A stretch of DNA of 64,000 nt, taken from contig NZ_CP154826.1 in NCBI RefSeq assembly GCF_039613825.1, forward strand, positions 3,534,001 to 3,598,000, read 5' to 3'. Shown one piece after another: positions 1-7,617 of this stretch (positions within the stretch are counted from its first letter, which is position 1; every line of letters starts with the position of its first letter). A program made the translations under genes and the position numbers. This DNA comes from Diaminobutyricibacter sp. McL0608 (lineage in GTDB: Bacteria; Actinomycetota; Actinomycetes; Actinomycetales; Microbacteriaceae). The notes under the pieces are model-generated. The model saw only the letters and a program-made list of their open reading frames with translations. It had not been told where the DNA came from and ran no database searches.

Positions 1-459
1 CTCCCAAAGAATCTCGCTCGCGGCGAGCTCGAAGAGCAGGTCGCGCGGATGGTCGACCAGGTACTCGCCCAGCACGAACTCGGCAGATCCGTCGACGAGG
101 TCCCAGTTGTTGACGCGGCCGCGACGGACCGCATCCACGTAGAAGTCCACGAGTCGCACCCGCTGCTCCTCGTCGCGGGTGCGCGGGCTGCTCGCGCGCT
201 CGAAGAGCCGGTTCAGGATGATCAGGCCGGCCAGCCGGTGTTCGTGGACTCCGCTGTCGAGCAGCACCCCGATCTCGGGGAGCGACAGGTCGGCGAAACG
301 CTTCGCGACCGCGCGCGTCGCAGGCACCCGCACCCCGATGAACACGTCGCCTTCGCCATACTGCCCGGGTCCCGTCTTGAAGAAGCGCTGCAGGAAGACC
401 GCGTCGTCGGCGTCGGAGACCGCGGCCAGCGCATCCATCACCTCTGCCGCTGTGGCCAT
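1..459 (-). CDS. AlkD-family DNA alkylation repair protein (3' end cut by window edge)
   Basis: The reading frame begins at ATG 457-459 and runs leftward without a stop to base 1, so 153 codons of the N-terminal part are present. The family is made of HEAT-like helical repeats that excise alkylated purines, chiefly N3- and N7-alkylated bases. Visible signatures are FFKTGPGQYGEGD (about residues 26-38), FIGVRVP (40-46) and NNWDLVD, which places Trp119 and Asp123 four residues apart, as for the catalytic Trp/Asp pair of Bacillus AlkD. The second catalytic Trp would lie beyond the window. The gene is divergent from the DUF6421-like gene, with a spacer of about 170 bases. Family assignment is confident; substrate range is inferred from the family. 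Confidence 0.85.
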   Translation of the reverse strand, partial: MATAAEVMDALAAVSDADDAVFLQRFFKTGPGQYGEGDVFIGVRVPATRAVAKRFADLSLPEIGVLLDSGVHEHRLAGLIILNRLFERASSPRTRDEEQRVRLVDFYVDAVRRGRVNNWDLVDGSAEFVLGEYLVDHPRDLLFELAASEILWE

Positions 460-632
460 GCGTCGAGCCTACCGGCGCGGCGGAAACGTGCGCGAGAGCC
501 GTCAGTGGCGCAACTTATCGCCAAGGTGGTCAAGAAAACGCTCAACCTGCGCGGCTAGGCTCGAAACGGATGCGCACAGAAGCATCCGAAATCGCCGCGC
601 CCGCGGCTCGACCACGCGACGGGAGGTTCGCC

Positions 633-2069
633 ATGTCACAGTCCGTATCCCAGTTCGAAGCGGAAGCAATTGTCGGAGAGCCCGAGGTCGTCGAGGACGC
701 ACGTGGCGCTCGCGACGTGGCAGCGCATCCGGCATGGCTCCGCCTCAAGGCGGCCGCCGTCGCGCTGCAGCCCCTCCAGATCAAGGACGGCTCCGTGCCG
801 GAGGAGGGCGACAAGGAGGCTGCGAAGGGCCACATCGGCGACATCGTCGACGCCATCGCCGAGCTCGCTCCGCTGTTCCCGCACGACCGCGCCTACCTCG
901 ACGCGCTCGTGATCGACTTCCGCCGTTGGTCGGAGGACGGCCTCGGCGTCCCGGATTTCCTGGACTCCCTGAACGCCTTCCAGCCCCAGCAGCACCGCAC
1001 CGACGGCCTCGGGCACCTCGTGGTGTTCCCGATGTACACGCAGAACGGCAGCACGAACCGTCTGGTCGAGGCCGTGCTCGTCGAGGTCATCTGGCCGGAC
1101 TTCATCGGTGAGCTGGAGGCGGGCGACTACGGCAACAAGCTGTTCGTCCCCATCCGGTTCGTCGACTTCACGCCGGGCTACGACACGAACTCCGCCGTGC
1201 TGTTCCCGGAGACCGTGGCGATGCGCGAGATCCCCACGTTCACCTGGGGTGCGATCTTCCAGGACCGCGAGGCTGCGCGCTACCGGCGCGTGGTGCGCGC
1301 GGCAGCCGAGATCACGAAGCTCGACCTGCCGGCCGATGCTGCGCGGATGCTCGACGACCAGTCGCTCACGGAGGAGACCTTCGTGATGTGGGACCTCATC
1401 CACGACCGCAGCCACATGCGCGGCGACCTGCCGTTCGATCCCTTCATGATCAAGCAGCGCATGCCGTTCTTCCTGTACTCGCTCGAAGAACTGCGGTGCG
1501 ATCTGACGGCGTTCCGCGAGTCGGTGAAACTGGAGCGCGAGCTGTCGGCTCTCCCGGATGCCGGACTGACGGATGCGCAGCGCCAGATCCGCGATCACGC
1601 GCACCTGGTGCAGTACGCGATCATCTTCGACCGCATCTTCCGCTTCGCGATCACCGGCAGCCGGGTGCGCAACTACGACGGACTCGGCGGTCAGCTGCTG
1701 TTCGCGTGGATGCACCAGCACCACGTGCTGCACTGGACCGACACGCAGCTCACCATCGACTGGGAGGCCGTTCCGGAGGTCGTGGTCGCGCTCAGCGACC
1801 GCATCAATGACCTTTACTGGCGTTCGATCGACCGCCCGAAGGTGGCGCACTGGCTCGCGGCGTACGAGATGCTCACCGAGACGGTGACGCCCAACCCGGC
1901 GTCGAACTGGGCTCGCGGTCTCTCCGATGAGGTGCTCGCCGGTCCGCCGAAGGGCTACACCGATGAGGTGCTGGACGACGAGTTCCCGCTGTCGATGTTC
2001 TATGAGGCGCTCAGCAAGAAGATGCTCAGCGTGATCGAGTCGACGGCCGGGATCCGCGGCGAAGACTGA
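633..2069 (+). CDS. DUF6421-like conserved actinobacterial protein
   Basis: A 478-residue soluble protein with no signal peptide or membrane segment. An upstream in-frame start at 570 exists, but ATG 633 is preceded by GGGAGG at 621-626 with ideal spacing, so 633 is chosen. I recognise the LKAAAVALQPLQIKDGSVP region as typical of a protein annotated DUF6421 in Microbacteriaceae; the DUF number is from memory. No catalytic motif is evident to me and the biochemical role is unknown. The stop lies 10 bases before the SDR gene and a threonine aldolase follows, so the three probably form one operon. The recurrent linkage hints at a role in amino-acid or PLP-linked metabolism, but that is inference only. 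Confidence 0.8.
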   Translation: MSQSVSQFEAEAIVGEPEVVEDARGARDVAAHPAWLRLKAAAVALQPLQIKDGSVPEEGDKEAAKGHIGDIVDAIAELAPLFPHDRAYLDALVIDFRRWSEDGLGVPDFLDSLNAFQPQQHRTDGLGHLVVFPMYTQNGSTNRLVEAVLVEVIWPDFIGELEAGDYGNKLFVPIRFVDFTPGYDTNSAVLFPETVAMREIPTFTWGAIFQDREAARYRRVVRAAAEITKLDLPADAARMLDDQSLTEETFVMWDLIHDRSHMRGDLPFDPFMIKQRMPFFLYSLEELRCDLTAFRESVKLERELSALPDAGLTDAQRQIRDHAHLVQYAIIFDRIFRFAITGSRVRNYDGLGGQLLFAWMHQHHVLHWTDTQLTIDWEAVPEVVVALSDRINDLYWRSIDRPKVAHWLAAYEMLTETVTPNPASNWARGLSDEVLAGPPKGYTDEVLDDEFPLSMFYEALSKKMLSVIESTAGIRGED

Positions 2070-2079
2070 CAGGAGTCCG

Positions 2080-2754
2080 ATGGCTGACGGAGTGCGGGGA
2101 CGCACCGTTCTCATCGCGGGGGCGACCAGCGCGAGCGGCGAAGCCGTCGCAGCAGCGCTGGTCGCCGCCGGCGCATCCGTGCTCGCGGTGGGGACCCGTG
2201 AGGATGCGCTGGAACGGCTCGAAAAGGCCGTTCCGGGCGTCGACACCCGGGTCTGCGATCTCGCCGACCGTTCCGCGGTGGCGGAGCTGGCGATGCGCAT
2301 CCACCTGAAGTTCGGACGCATCGACGGCCTGGTGCATCTCGTCGGCGGCTGGCGCGGAGGCGGCGGGATCGCCGGGCAGACCGACGACGACTGGGAGTTC
2401 CTCGAGCGCGCGTTCACGACGCTGAGGAACACGACCAGGGTGTTCTACGACGACCTGGTGTCGTCACCGGCGGGCCGGCTGGCGATCGTGTCGGCGACAG
2501 CGGTGGAGCATCCGCTGGCCGGGGGAGCGAACTACGCGGCAGCGAAGGCTGCCGGGGACGCATGGACGCGGGCGGTCGCCCAGGGCTTCCGCAAGGAGGC
2601 TCCGCATGCGGCCGCGGCGATCTTCGTCGTCAAGGCACTCGCGGGACTCGAGGGGATGCTCGCGGAGCGCGTGGTCGAACTGTGGGATGCGGATCCCTCC
2701 ACAATCAACGGAGTTCGGCAGTTGCTCACAGCTCCCGACGCCGTGACGCCGTGA
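2080..2754 (+). CDS. SDR-family NAD(P)-dependent oxidoreductase
   Basis: A 224-residue short-chain dehydrogenase/reductase. The N-terminal Rossmann motif reads AGATSASG (residues 13-20), a variant of TGxxxGxG. The active-site YxxxK is visible as Tyr152 and Lys156 in NYAAAK. LVHLVGGWRGG sits where the NAG motif normally is, so that motif is degenerate. The protein is slightly short for the family (about 250). It follows the DUF6421-like gene by 10 bases and precedes the threonine aldolase by 27 bases, consistent with co-transcription. The substrate cannot be read from the sequence; oxidation or reduction of a hydroxy/oxo metabolite linked to the neighbouring aldolase is a reasonable guess. Confidence 0.85.
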   Translation: MADGVRGRTVLIAGATSASGEAVAAALVAAGASVLAVGTREDALERLEKAVPGVDTRVCDLADRSAVAELAMRIHLKFGRIDGLVHLVGGWRGGGGIAGQTDDDWEFLERAFTTLRNTTRVFYDDLVSSPAGRLAIVSATAVEHPLAGGANYAAAKAAGDAWTRAVAQGFRKEAPHAAAAIFVVKALAGLEGMLAERVVELWDADPSTINGVRQLLTAPDAVTP

Positions 2755-2781
2755 GCGTCGAAGTTACGCGAGGATAGACGA

Positions 2782-3852
2782 GTGACTCTGCAACTCCATG
2801 ACCTGAACCTGCGCGGGTTCGCATCCGACAACTACGCCGGCGTGCACCCCGAAATCCTCGACGCGATCGCTGCCGCCAACGAGGGCCACCAGATCGCCTA
2901 CGGCGAAGACGTCTACACCGCTCGCCTCCACGAGGTGTTCGAGCACCACTTCGGAGAGGGCGTGCAGGTCTTCCCTGTCTTCAACGGAACGGGGGCCAAC
3001 GTCGTCGGGCTCCAATCGATGATCCCGCGGTGGGGCGCCGTGCTGTGCGCGAAGACGGCCCACATCAACACCGATGAGGCGGGCGCGCCCGAGCGCGTCG
3101 CGGGCATCAAGCTGCTGCCGATCGAGACGCCGGACGGCAAGCTGACGCCCGAGCTCATCGACCGCGAGGCGTGGGGCTGGGGCGACGAGCACCGCGCACA
3201 GCCGCTCGTCGTATCGATCACTCAGACGACCGAGCTCGGCACTGCGTACAGCATCGACGAGATCAAAGCCATCGCCGACCACGTGCACGGCCTCGGCATG
3301 AAGCTCCACATGGACGGCGCCCGCATCTCGAATGCCGCTGCCACGCTGGGCGTCCCGCTGCGCGCCTTCACGCGCGACGCGGGCGTTGACGTGCTGAGCT
3401 TCGGCGGCACGAAGAACGGCATGCTCTACGGCGAGGCCGTCGTGGTGCTGAACCCTGAAGCGTCCGACGGGCTCATCTTCCTTCGCAAGCTCAACATGCA
3501 GCTCGCGTCGAAGATGCGCTTCATCTCGGCGCAGCTCATCGCCCTGCTCACCGATGAACTCTGGCTGCGCTCCGCGTCGCACGCGAATGCCATGGCGGCG
3601 CGTCTCCGCACGGCGCTCGAAGAGGGTGTCGCCGACGGCGAGATCGCCGGGGTCGGTTTCAGCCAGAAGACCCAGGCCAACGCCGTCTTCGCGACGCTCC
3701 CCGCGGGAGTCGCCGACCGGCTTCGCGGCCACTTCCGGTTCTACGACTGGGATGCGGCGCGTAACGAGGTGCGGTGGATGTGCTCGTTCGACACCACCGA
3801 GGCAGACATCGACGCGTTCGTCGCCGCCCTGAAGTTCGAGCTGCACGCCTGA
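2782..3852 (+). CDS. Low-specificity L-threonine aldolase / beta-eliminating lyase family protein
   Basis: A 356-residue fold-type I PLP enzyme. Members cleave L-threonine or L-allo-threonine to glycine and acetaldehyde. FASDNYAGVHPEIL near the N-terminus (about residues 13-26), HMDGARISNA and SFGGTKNG carry the family signatures, with Lys211 as the PLP Schiff-base lysine. Translation starts at GTG 2782. It is the last gene of the DUF6421-like/SDR cluster. With tdh-kbl at 33240-35464, the window encodes two routes from threonine to glycine. Family membership is firm; whether threonine or another beta-hydroxy amino acid is the true substrate is open. Confidence 0.88.
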   Translation: MTLQLHDLNLRGFASDNYAGVHPEILDAIAAANEGHQIAYGEDVYTARLHEVFEHHFGEGVQVFPVFNGTGANVVGLQSMIPRWGAVLCAKTAHINTDEAGAPERVAGIKLLPIETPDGKLTPELIDREAWGWGDEHRAQPLVVSITQTTELGTAYSIDEIKAIADHVHGLGMKLHMDGARISNAAATLGVPLRAFTRDAGVDVLSFGGTKNGMLYGEAVVVLNPEASDGLIFLRKLNMQLASKMRFISAQLIALLTDELWLRSASHANAMAARLRTALEEGVADGEIAGVGFSQKTQANAVFATLPAGVADRLRGHFRFYDWDAARNEVRWMCSFDTTEADIDAFVAALKFELHA

Positions 3853-3898
3853 GTTCTGCGAAATGTGCCCCGAACGCGGGCCAGCGTGACACTCGTAG

Positions 3899-3934
3899 TG
3901 GGGTACAAATCGTGTCCTCATTTTGACCCACACG
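3899..3934 (+). repeat. Copy 1 of 36-base promoter-like direct repeat
   Basis: It matches 4143-4178 at 33 of 36 positions. The shared core is TGTCCTCATTTTGACCCACA. It contains TTGACC (3923-3928), and TAGAGT lies 20 bases downstream (3949-3954). The second copy keeps the same arrangement, suggesting a promoter or an activator/sigma binding element. Confidence 0.65.
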
Positions 3935-4004
3935 GGTCCTCTATTCGGTAGAGTTCAAGAGTCGCCGCGGAACCCGAATAATCCATCGGCGATACCCCGA
4001 ACGT

Positions 4005-4049
4005 ATGACGGGATGTGCGAGTCTCCCTAGGACCCGCGCACCCCGTCAT
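4005..4049 (+). terminator. Inverted repeat, possible terminator or small-RNA hairpin
   Basis: Left arm ATGACGGGATGTGCG (4005-4019) pairs with right arm GCGCACCCCGTCAT (4036-4049) with one mismatch and one wobble. A short GTTGTTT follows. It lies about 150 bases past the threonine aldolase stop and 50 bases past repeat copy 1, so it could end either transcript. Confidence 0.45.
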
Positions 4050-4142
4050 CGTTGTTTAACAGCGCGAACGTAAAAGCCCGGTCAGCGGCCAAAAAATCGC
4101 GCGGGGCAACCCCCCGAACTGGAGCGCGGATACCCCTCCCAC

Positions 4143-4178
4143 TGGGGTACAGAATGTGTCCTCATTTTGACCCACACG
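4143..4178 (+). promoter_or_regulatory. Copy 2 of promoter-like repeat, upstream of exported-protein/SipW cassette
   Basis: TTGACC at 4167-4172 is followed 20 bases later by TAGGCT (4193-4198), a good actinobacterial -10. The next gene starts at 4317, giving a leader of about 110 bases. It is a near-duplicate of 3899-3934. Confidence 0.55.
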
Positions 4179-4316
4179 ATGCCTGATCTGGTTAGGCTCG
4201 CACTGCTGCAGCCGAGTTTCACTCACGTTCTACCCACGTGGACCGGGGACCCGAACCCCCGAGACTCACGTTCCAACCCGACCATTTGCAGCCCCGATGG
4301 AACAGGAACACCCGAA

Positions 4317-4739
4317 ATGCCCAAGCTCCGTAAATCCACCACCCTCAAAGCAGCCGCCGTCGCCCTGGGCGTCGCAGGCATCGTCGGGCTCACCATCTCG
4401 AGCGCCGCAAGCCTCAACCTCGGCGGTGGCTCCGTCGGCGCAGGCACCAGCGTCGTCGCTGCGTGTCAGCCCGCGGGGACCCCGATCACCGTCGGTTTCA
4501 CCACGGCGTACTCGGCGACCGCCCCGGCAGGCTACACGGTCACGGCCGTCAAGCTCGGCGCCATCGACGCCGCGTGCGCAGGAAAATCCATCAACGTGAC
4601 ACTGCAGGGCGCATCCAGCGCATCCCTCGTCGAGGTCACCGGAACGGCCGCGGCCGGAACCGTCACCCTCGCCGTCCCCGGCGCGACGACGGTAACCGCC
4701 ACGTCCGTCGTCGGCACTGCGGTGGTCATCTACAACTAG
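4317..4739 (+). CDS. Small exported protein with SipW-type signal peptide
   Basis: A 140-residue protein. The N-terminus is basic (MPKLRKSTTLK), followed by a hydrophobic stretch (residues 12-30) and the motif ISSAASLNLGG. The second exported protein of the cassette has the matching ISSAAALNV. Signals ending this way belong to the TasA/camelysin-like group cleaved by SipW-type peptidases. The rest is Thr/Ala/Gly/Val-rich, consistent with a secreted beta-strand protein, with two cysteines (in VAACQPAG and DAACAGK) that could form a disulfide. ATG 4317 is preferred over an in-frame ATG at 4179 because the hydrophobic signal begins right after it. The peptidase gene follows 44 bases downstream. 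A fibre or matrix role as for TasA is inference. Confidence 0.75.
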   Translation: MPKLRKSTTLKAAAVALGVAGIVGLTISSAASLNLGGGSVGAGTSVVAACQPAGTPITVGFTTAYSATAPAGYTVTAVKLGAIDAACAGKSINVTLQGASSASLVEVTGTAAAGTVTLAVPGATTVTATSVVGTAVVIYN

Positions 4740-4783
4740 GTGGCCGACGGCGCTGCTGAAGCGCCGTCGCCATCTGTGCCGTC

Positions 4784-5362
4784 ATGGAACCCGAATCCAC
4801 GACAGGACACACGAGGGCTTGGCGGGTAGTGCGGATAGGTCTCGGATCCGCACTGCTCGTCATCCTCGCAATACTCGTCTGGCCTACCAGCCTCGGCGGG
4901 TGCACCACCATGACCGTCGTCTCCGGCCACTCCATGGAGCCGACCTTCCACACCGGCGACCTGGTCGTCGCCCGCTGCGGCACGCCGGCCGTCGGCGACA
5001 TCGTCATCTACCAGCCTCCCGGGCTCAATGAACGCGCCCTGGTCATCCACCGCATCGTCGCCGCAGGAAGCGCCGGCGGATGGGTGATGCAAGGCGACAA
5101 CAACAGCTACAAGGACCCGTGGCAGCCGACCGATCGCGACATCCTCGGAATCGCGCTCATCCACATCCCCTCCGTCGGTTCCCTCCTCAGGGCACCGTTC
5201 GTGTGGTCATCGTTCCTCCTGATGGCCGCAGCGCTGCTGCTGTGGCCGGCACGCGAACTCGCACGCGGCCGGCGCTCAGCGGCGAAGGCGTCGTCGGCTG
5301 TCGCTTCCACCGACCGGGAAGCGACAGCCGTCGACGACGGCGAGAAGGCGGTCGTGTCATGA
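4784..5362 (+). CDS. SipW-like (ER-type) signal peptidase I
   Basis: A 192-residue membrane peptidase. One membrane segment spans about residues 20-38, the catalytic domain follows, and a second segment spans about 143-160 (FLLMAAALLLW) before an Ala/Ser-rich cytoplasmic tail. SGHSMEPTF carries the nucleophile Ser50. IHRIV supplies His89 in place of the Lys of ordinary bacterial signal peptidases, the hallmark of the SipW/ER type, and QGDNN is the third family box. It sits between two small exported proteins with matching signal peptides, so its substrates are probably encoded on both sides. The stop overlaps the start of the next gene (ATGA), indicating translational coupling. Confidence 0.9.
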   Translation: MEPESTTGHTRAWRVVRIGLGSALLVILAILVWPTSLGGCTTMTVVSGHSMEPTFHTGDLVVARCGTPAVGDIVIYQPPGLNERALVIHRIVAAGSAGGWVMQGDNNSYKDPWQPTDRDILGIALIHIPSVGSLLRAPFVWSSFLLMAAALLLWPARELARGRRSAAKASSAVASTDREATAVDDGEKAVVS

Positions 5363-5763
5363 AGACCGTCCGCCTTCTCGTCCTGTCCCTCGCGCTTCTG
5401 TCGGTCGTCTGTCTGTCCATCTCCAGCGCTGCTGCCCTGAACGTGCAGGCGCGCACCCTCAAGTCGTTCACGGGGCCCGCAGCCTGCACGACCACGACAC
5501 TCACCGTGTCGTCCACGAACGTGACCGCCAATCGCACCGCGACGCTGCTGATCTCGAACGTGCCCGCCGCCTGCCGCAGCCAGGCGATGCAGCTGACCGC
5601 GTACGGCACGGGCGGCGTTGTCCGCGGCACGGCCACGACCACGACGACCGGCACGGGCGCGACGACGACGGTCACCCTCAATGCGACGGTGCGTCTCAAC
5701 CAGGTGACCGGGATCGCGCTGACGATCGGCGGCCGCGGGATCACGACGACCTGGGCGGGCTGA
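5359..5763 (+). CDS. Second small exported protein of the SipW cassette
   Basis: A 134-residue protein whose ATG overlaps the signal peptidase stop. The N-terminus MKTVRLLVLSLALLSVV is a hydrophobic signal, followed by ISSAAALNV, the same cleavage-region motif as in the 4317 protein. The mature part is extremely Thr-rich (TTTTTGTGATTTVTL) with short beta-prone repeats and two cysteines (PAACT and PAACR). No enzyme motif is visible. It is probably a SipW-dependent extracellular or surface protein. The Thr-rich part invites O-glycosylation, which is speculative. The gene ends the cassette, and a G/C-rich spacer separates it from the convergent membrane protein gene. Confidence 0.72.
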   Translation: MKTVRLLVLSLALLSVVCLSISSAAALNVQARTLKSFTGPAACTTTTLTVSSTNVTANRTATLLISNVPAACRSQAMQLTAYGTGGVVRGTATTTTTGTGATTTVTLNATVRLNQVTGIALTIGGRGITTTWAG

Positions 5764-5866
5764 CCGTCACGACGGCTCGGTGCCCGGCCCTGCGTCGGCT
5801 CGGTGCCCCGACCGCGCCGTCGGATTAGTGCCCGGCCCTGCATCGGAGCGGCGCCCCGGCCCGGCA

Positions 5867-6598
5867 TCACTCGGCGCGGGAGACGATGTCCCTCATCGCG
5901 GCGACCTGTGAGTGGCCGGCCTCGATCAGGTTCGTCAGCGCCGGATAATCCTCCGCCTTCACCGCCACCTTCATCTCTGCGACCAGAGCCGTCAGCGCCT
6001 CATTGGCCGCCTTCCACTCCTCGGCGATGTTCGCCGGCGACTCGAGCCCCTTCAGCTGTTTGGCGTTGAGAGCGAGCCTCGCCGCGTTGGCCACGACGAG
6101 CGGGTTGTTGAACTCCGACATGGCGGCGGACATCGCAGTGAGGCTCTTCTCGACGTCGTTGAGGTGTTTGCCTGCGGCCGTCTTGAAGCGAGCGGGATTG
6201 ACGGCGGGCGGTTCTGTCGGCGGTGGTGTCGGCTCAAGTGTCGGCTCCGGGGACGGTTCGGGCGTTGGCTCGAGGGTCGGTTCCGGGGTCGGCACGAGTG
6301 TCGGTTCAGACGTGGGCGCGAGGGAGGGGATCGTGGTCGGTTCGGGTGTCGGCTCCGGAGTCGGTTCTGCCGAGGGTGTTTCGGGAGCGGCAGCCGCCGG
6401 GAGCGTCGGCTCAGGCGGAGGGGGAGTCTGAGTGGTCGCGGACGACTGCGATTCGATCGTCGCGATCTCCGTCGCCGCGGTCGAAATGCCGGCGACGAGC
6501 ACGATGGCGACGACGATCGCAGTGACGATGAACCAGGCCCGCTTCCAGAGCGGCTTCTTCGGCGTGGGGCCGGGACCATCGGGAGGAGTATCGGACAT
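5867..6598 (-). CDS. Membrane-anchored protein with Pro/Thr/Glu repeat linker
   Basis: A 243-residue protein. ATG 6598 is chosen over an upstream in-frame start at 6637 because GGAGG lies just before it. A short Pro-rich cytoplasmic N-terminus ends in KKPLWKR, followed by a membrane helix (about residues 19-41). Residues 60-125 are a low-complexity linker built from PEPT/EPTLEPTPEP repeats. The C-terminal 110 residues are Ala-rich and helical (LNDVEKSLTAMSAAM), possibly coiled-coil. The layout suggests an extracytoplasmic domain held away from the membrane on a wall-spanning stalk. No enzymatic motif was found. Repetitive DNA here can misassemble or vary in length between strains. Confidence 0.75.
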   Translation of the reverse strand: MSDTPPDGPGPTPKKPLWKRAWFIVTAIVVAIVLVAGISTAATEIATIESQSSATTQTPPPPEPTLPAAAAPETPSAEPTPEPTPEPTTIPSLAPTSEPTLVPTPEPTLEPTPEPSPEPTLEPTPPPTEPPAVNPARFKTAAGKHLNDVEKSLTAMSAAMSEFNNPLVVANAARLALNAKQLKGLESPANIAEEWKAANEALTALVAEMKVAVKAEDYPALTNLIEAGHSQVAAMRDIVSRAE

Positions 6599-6681
6599 AG
6601 GACCCTCCGCCTCGAACGGGACGCCCCACTGTGGCACGCAGGGCGAGCATCCTGAATCACCTTGATCGGGTGATCCTGCGT

Positions 6682-6723
6682 CGCTCGCCGCTCGCCGGTC
6701 GCCGGTCGCTGGTCGCTGGTCGC
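6682..6723. repeat. Seven-base tandem repeat, six units
   Basis: Units read CGCTCGC, CGCTCGC, CGGTCGC, CGGTCGC, TGGTCGC, TGGTCGC. The array ends two bases before the GNAT gene's stop codon complement at 6726. The pairwise progression of variants suggests stepwise duplication. Confidence 0.85.
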
Positions 6724-6725
6724 CG

Positions 6726-7532
6726 CTAGTCCGAAGGCGCCGTCCAGTAGGAGTAGCCCGAGACGGTCTCGAAGCCGAGGTCGCGGTAGAGCGCGATCGC
6801 CGCGGCGTTGTCTGCGAGCACCTGGAGCCACATCCGCTTCACTCCCCGGTCGGCTGCCGCGCCGGCGAGCGCGATGATCAGCCTGCGGGCGAGCCCGCGA
6901 CGCCGCGCATCCTGCCGGGTCGCGACGGCGTAGAGTCCGGCCCAGTCGTCGACGAGGGCGAGCCGCGCGGCCGCGGCGGTCCCCGATTCATCCTGGATCG
7001 AGGCGTACAGCGCAGGGACACCGGTCAGGATGCGGCGCGCGATCTCGCGTTCCCGGTCGCCTCCCCTGCCGTCGACGCTCCACCACAACGACATCCAGTC
7101 GTCGCTCGGAGCACCGGCGAGGACGACCACGCCGGACGACTCTGCCGACCCCGACGGATCGGCGGATGCGCGTCGGGCGACCCGGGAGACGTCGGCCACC
7201 TGCACGAGCGTGTGGGAGTCCTCGACGTATCCACGGGCTTCGAGCCGGCCCGCGAGAGCCGACGGACGCGACCCGGGGCTCAACTGGAACGCAGGAGGAA
7301 GGCCGCGGCCGCGGTAGGCCGCTTCGACCGTGTCGATCGCCGTGTCGAGGTCGTCGACGTCGCCCCGCGGCAGCACCGAATTGGCCCGCTTGGTGACGCC
7401 GCCGCCCCAGCGCACGACCCAGGCCCCGATCGCGTGAGTCTCCAGGGCCGGCCAGCCGCGGTGGGCGAGGTCGTCGAGCAGGGCAGCGGTGTTCGCGGAA
7501 GAAGATTCCGGCATGGAGAACATTTTATGCAT
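6726..7532 (-). CDS. GNAT-family N-acetyltransferase
   Basis: About 268 residues from ATG 7532; ATG 7523 and 7514 are alternatives, and none has a clear ribosome-binding site, so a leaderless start is possible. The C-terminal half is the acetyl-CoA domain: LYAVATRQDARRRGLAR carries the Q/RxxGxG/A pyrophosphate-binding motif, and NAAAIALYRDLGFE is the classic GNAT beta-5/alpha-4 ending. The N-terminal half (WPALETHAIGAWVVRWGGG) resembles the degenerate first domain of tandem GNAT proteins. Substrate is unknown. The gene is divergent from the nitroreductase, with fewer than 90 bases between them, so they share a promoter region. Confidence 0.85.
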   Translation of the reverse strand: MHKMFSMPESSSANTAALLDDLAHRGWPALETHAIGAWVVRWGGGVTKRANSVLPRGDVDDLDTAIDTVEAAYRGRGLPPAFQLSPGSRPSALAGRLEARGYVEDSHTLVQVADVSRVARRASADPSGSAESSGVVVLAGAPSDDWMSLWWSVDGRGGDREREIARRILTGVPALYASIQDESGTAAAARLALVDDWAGLYAVATRQDARRRGLARRLIIALAGAAADRGVKRMWLQVLADNAAAIALYRDLGFETVSGYSYWTAPSD

Positions 7533-7617
7533 CTGTATGGAATAACCCGGCGTCCGATGCGTTGTCATGTTCTGGCAAAGGCGCCTATCCCCCGCTCTGA
7601 TCCACAGGAGAGACACC

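Larger units (their letters stand above)
3853..4316. other. 464-base spacer with duplicated promoter-like element and hairpin
   Basis: No convincing gene lies here. The spacer holds two near-identical 36-base elements and one inverted repeat, listed separately. The stretch following the first element (about 3955-4140) has no plausible ORF, so if the first element is a promoter it could make a short untranslated RNA or an extended leader for the exported-protein gene. Confidence 0.6.

Noticed and set aside
636-2432. 598-codon minus-strand frame
   Set aside because: It is a shadow of the DUF6421-like and SDR genes, with no ribosome-binding site or recognisable domain.
5764-5866. Repeated TGCCCGGCCCTGC words after the SipW cassette
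   Set aside because: Two short copies in a very GC-rich spacer; no clear hairpin or regulatory meaning.
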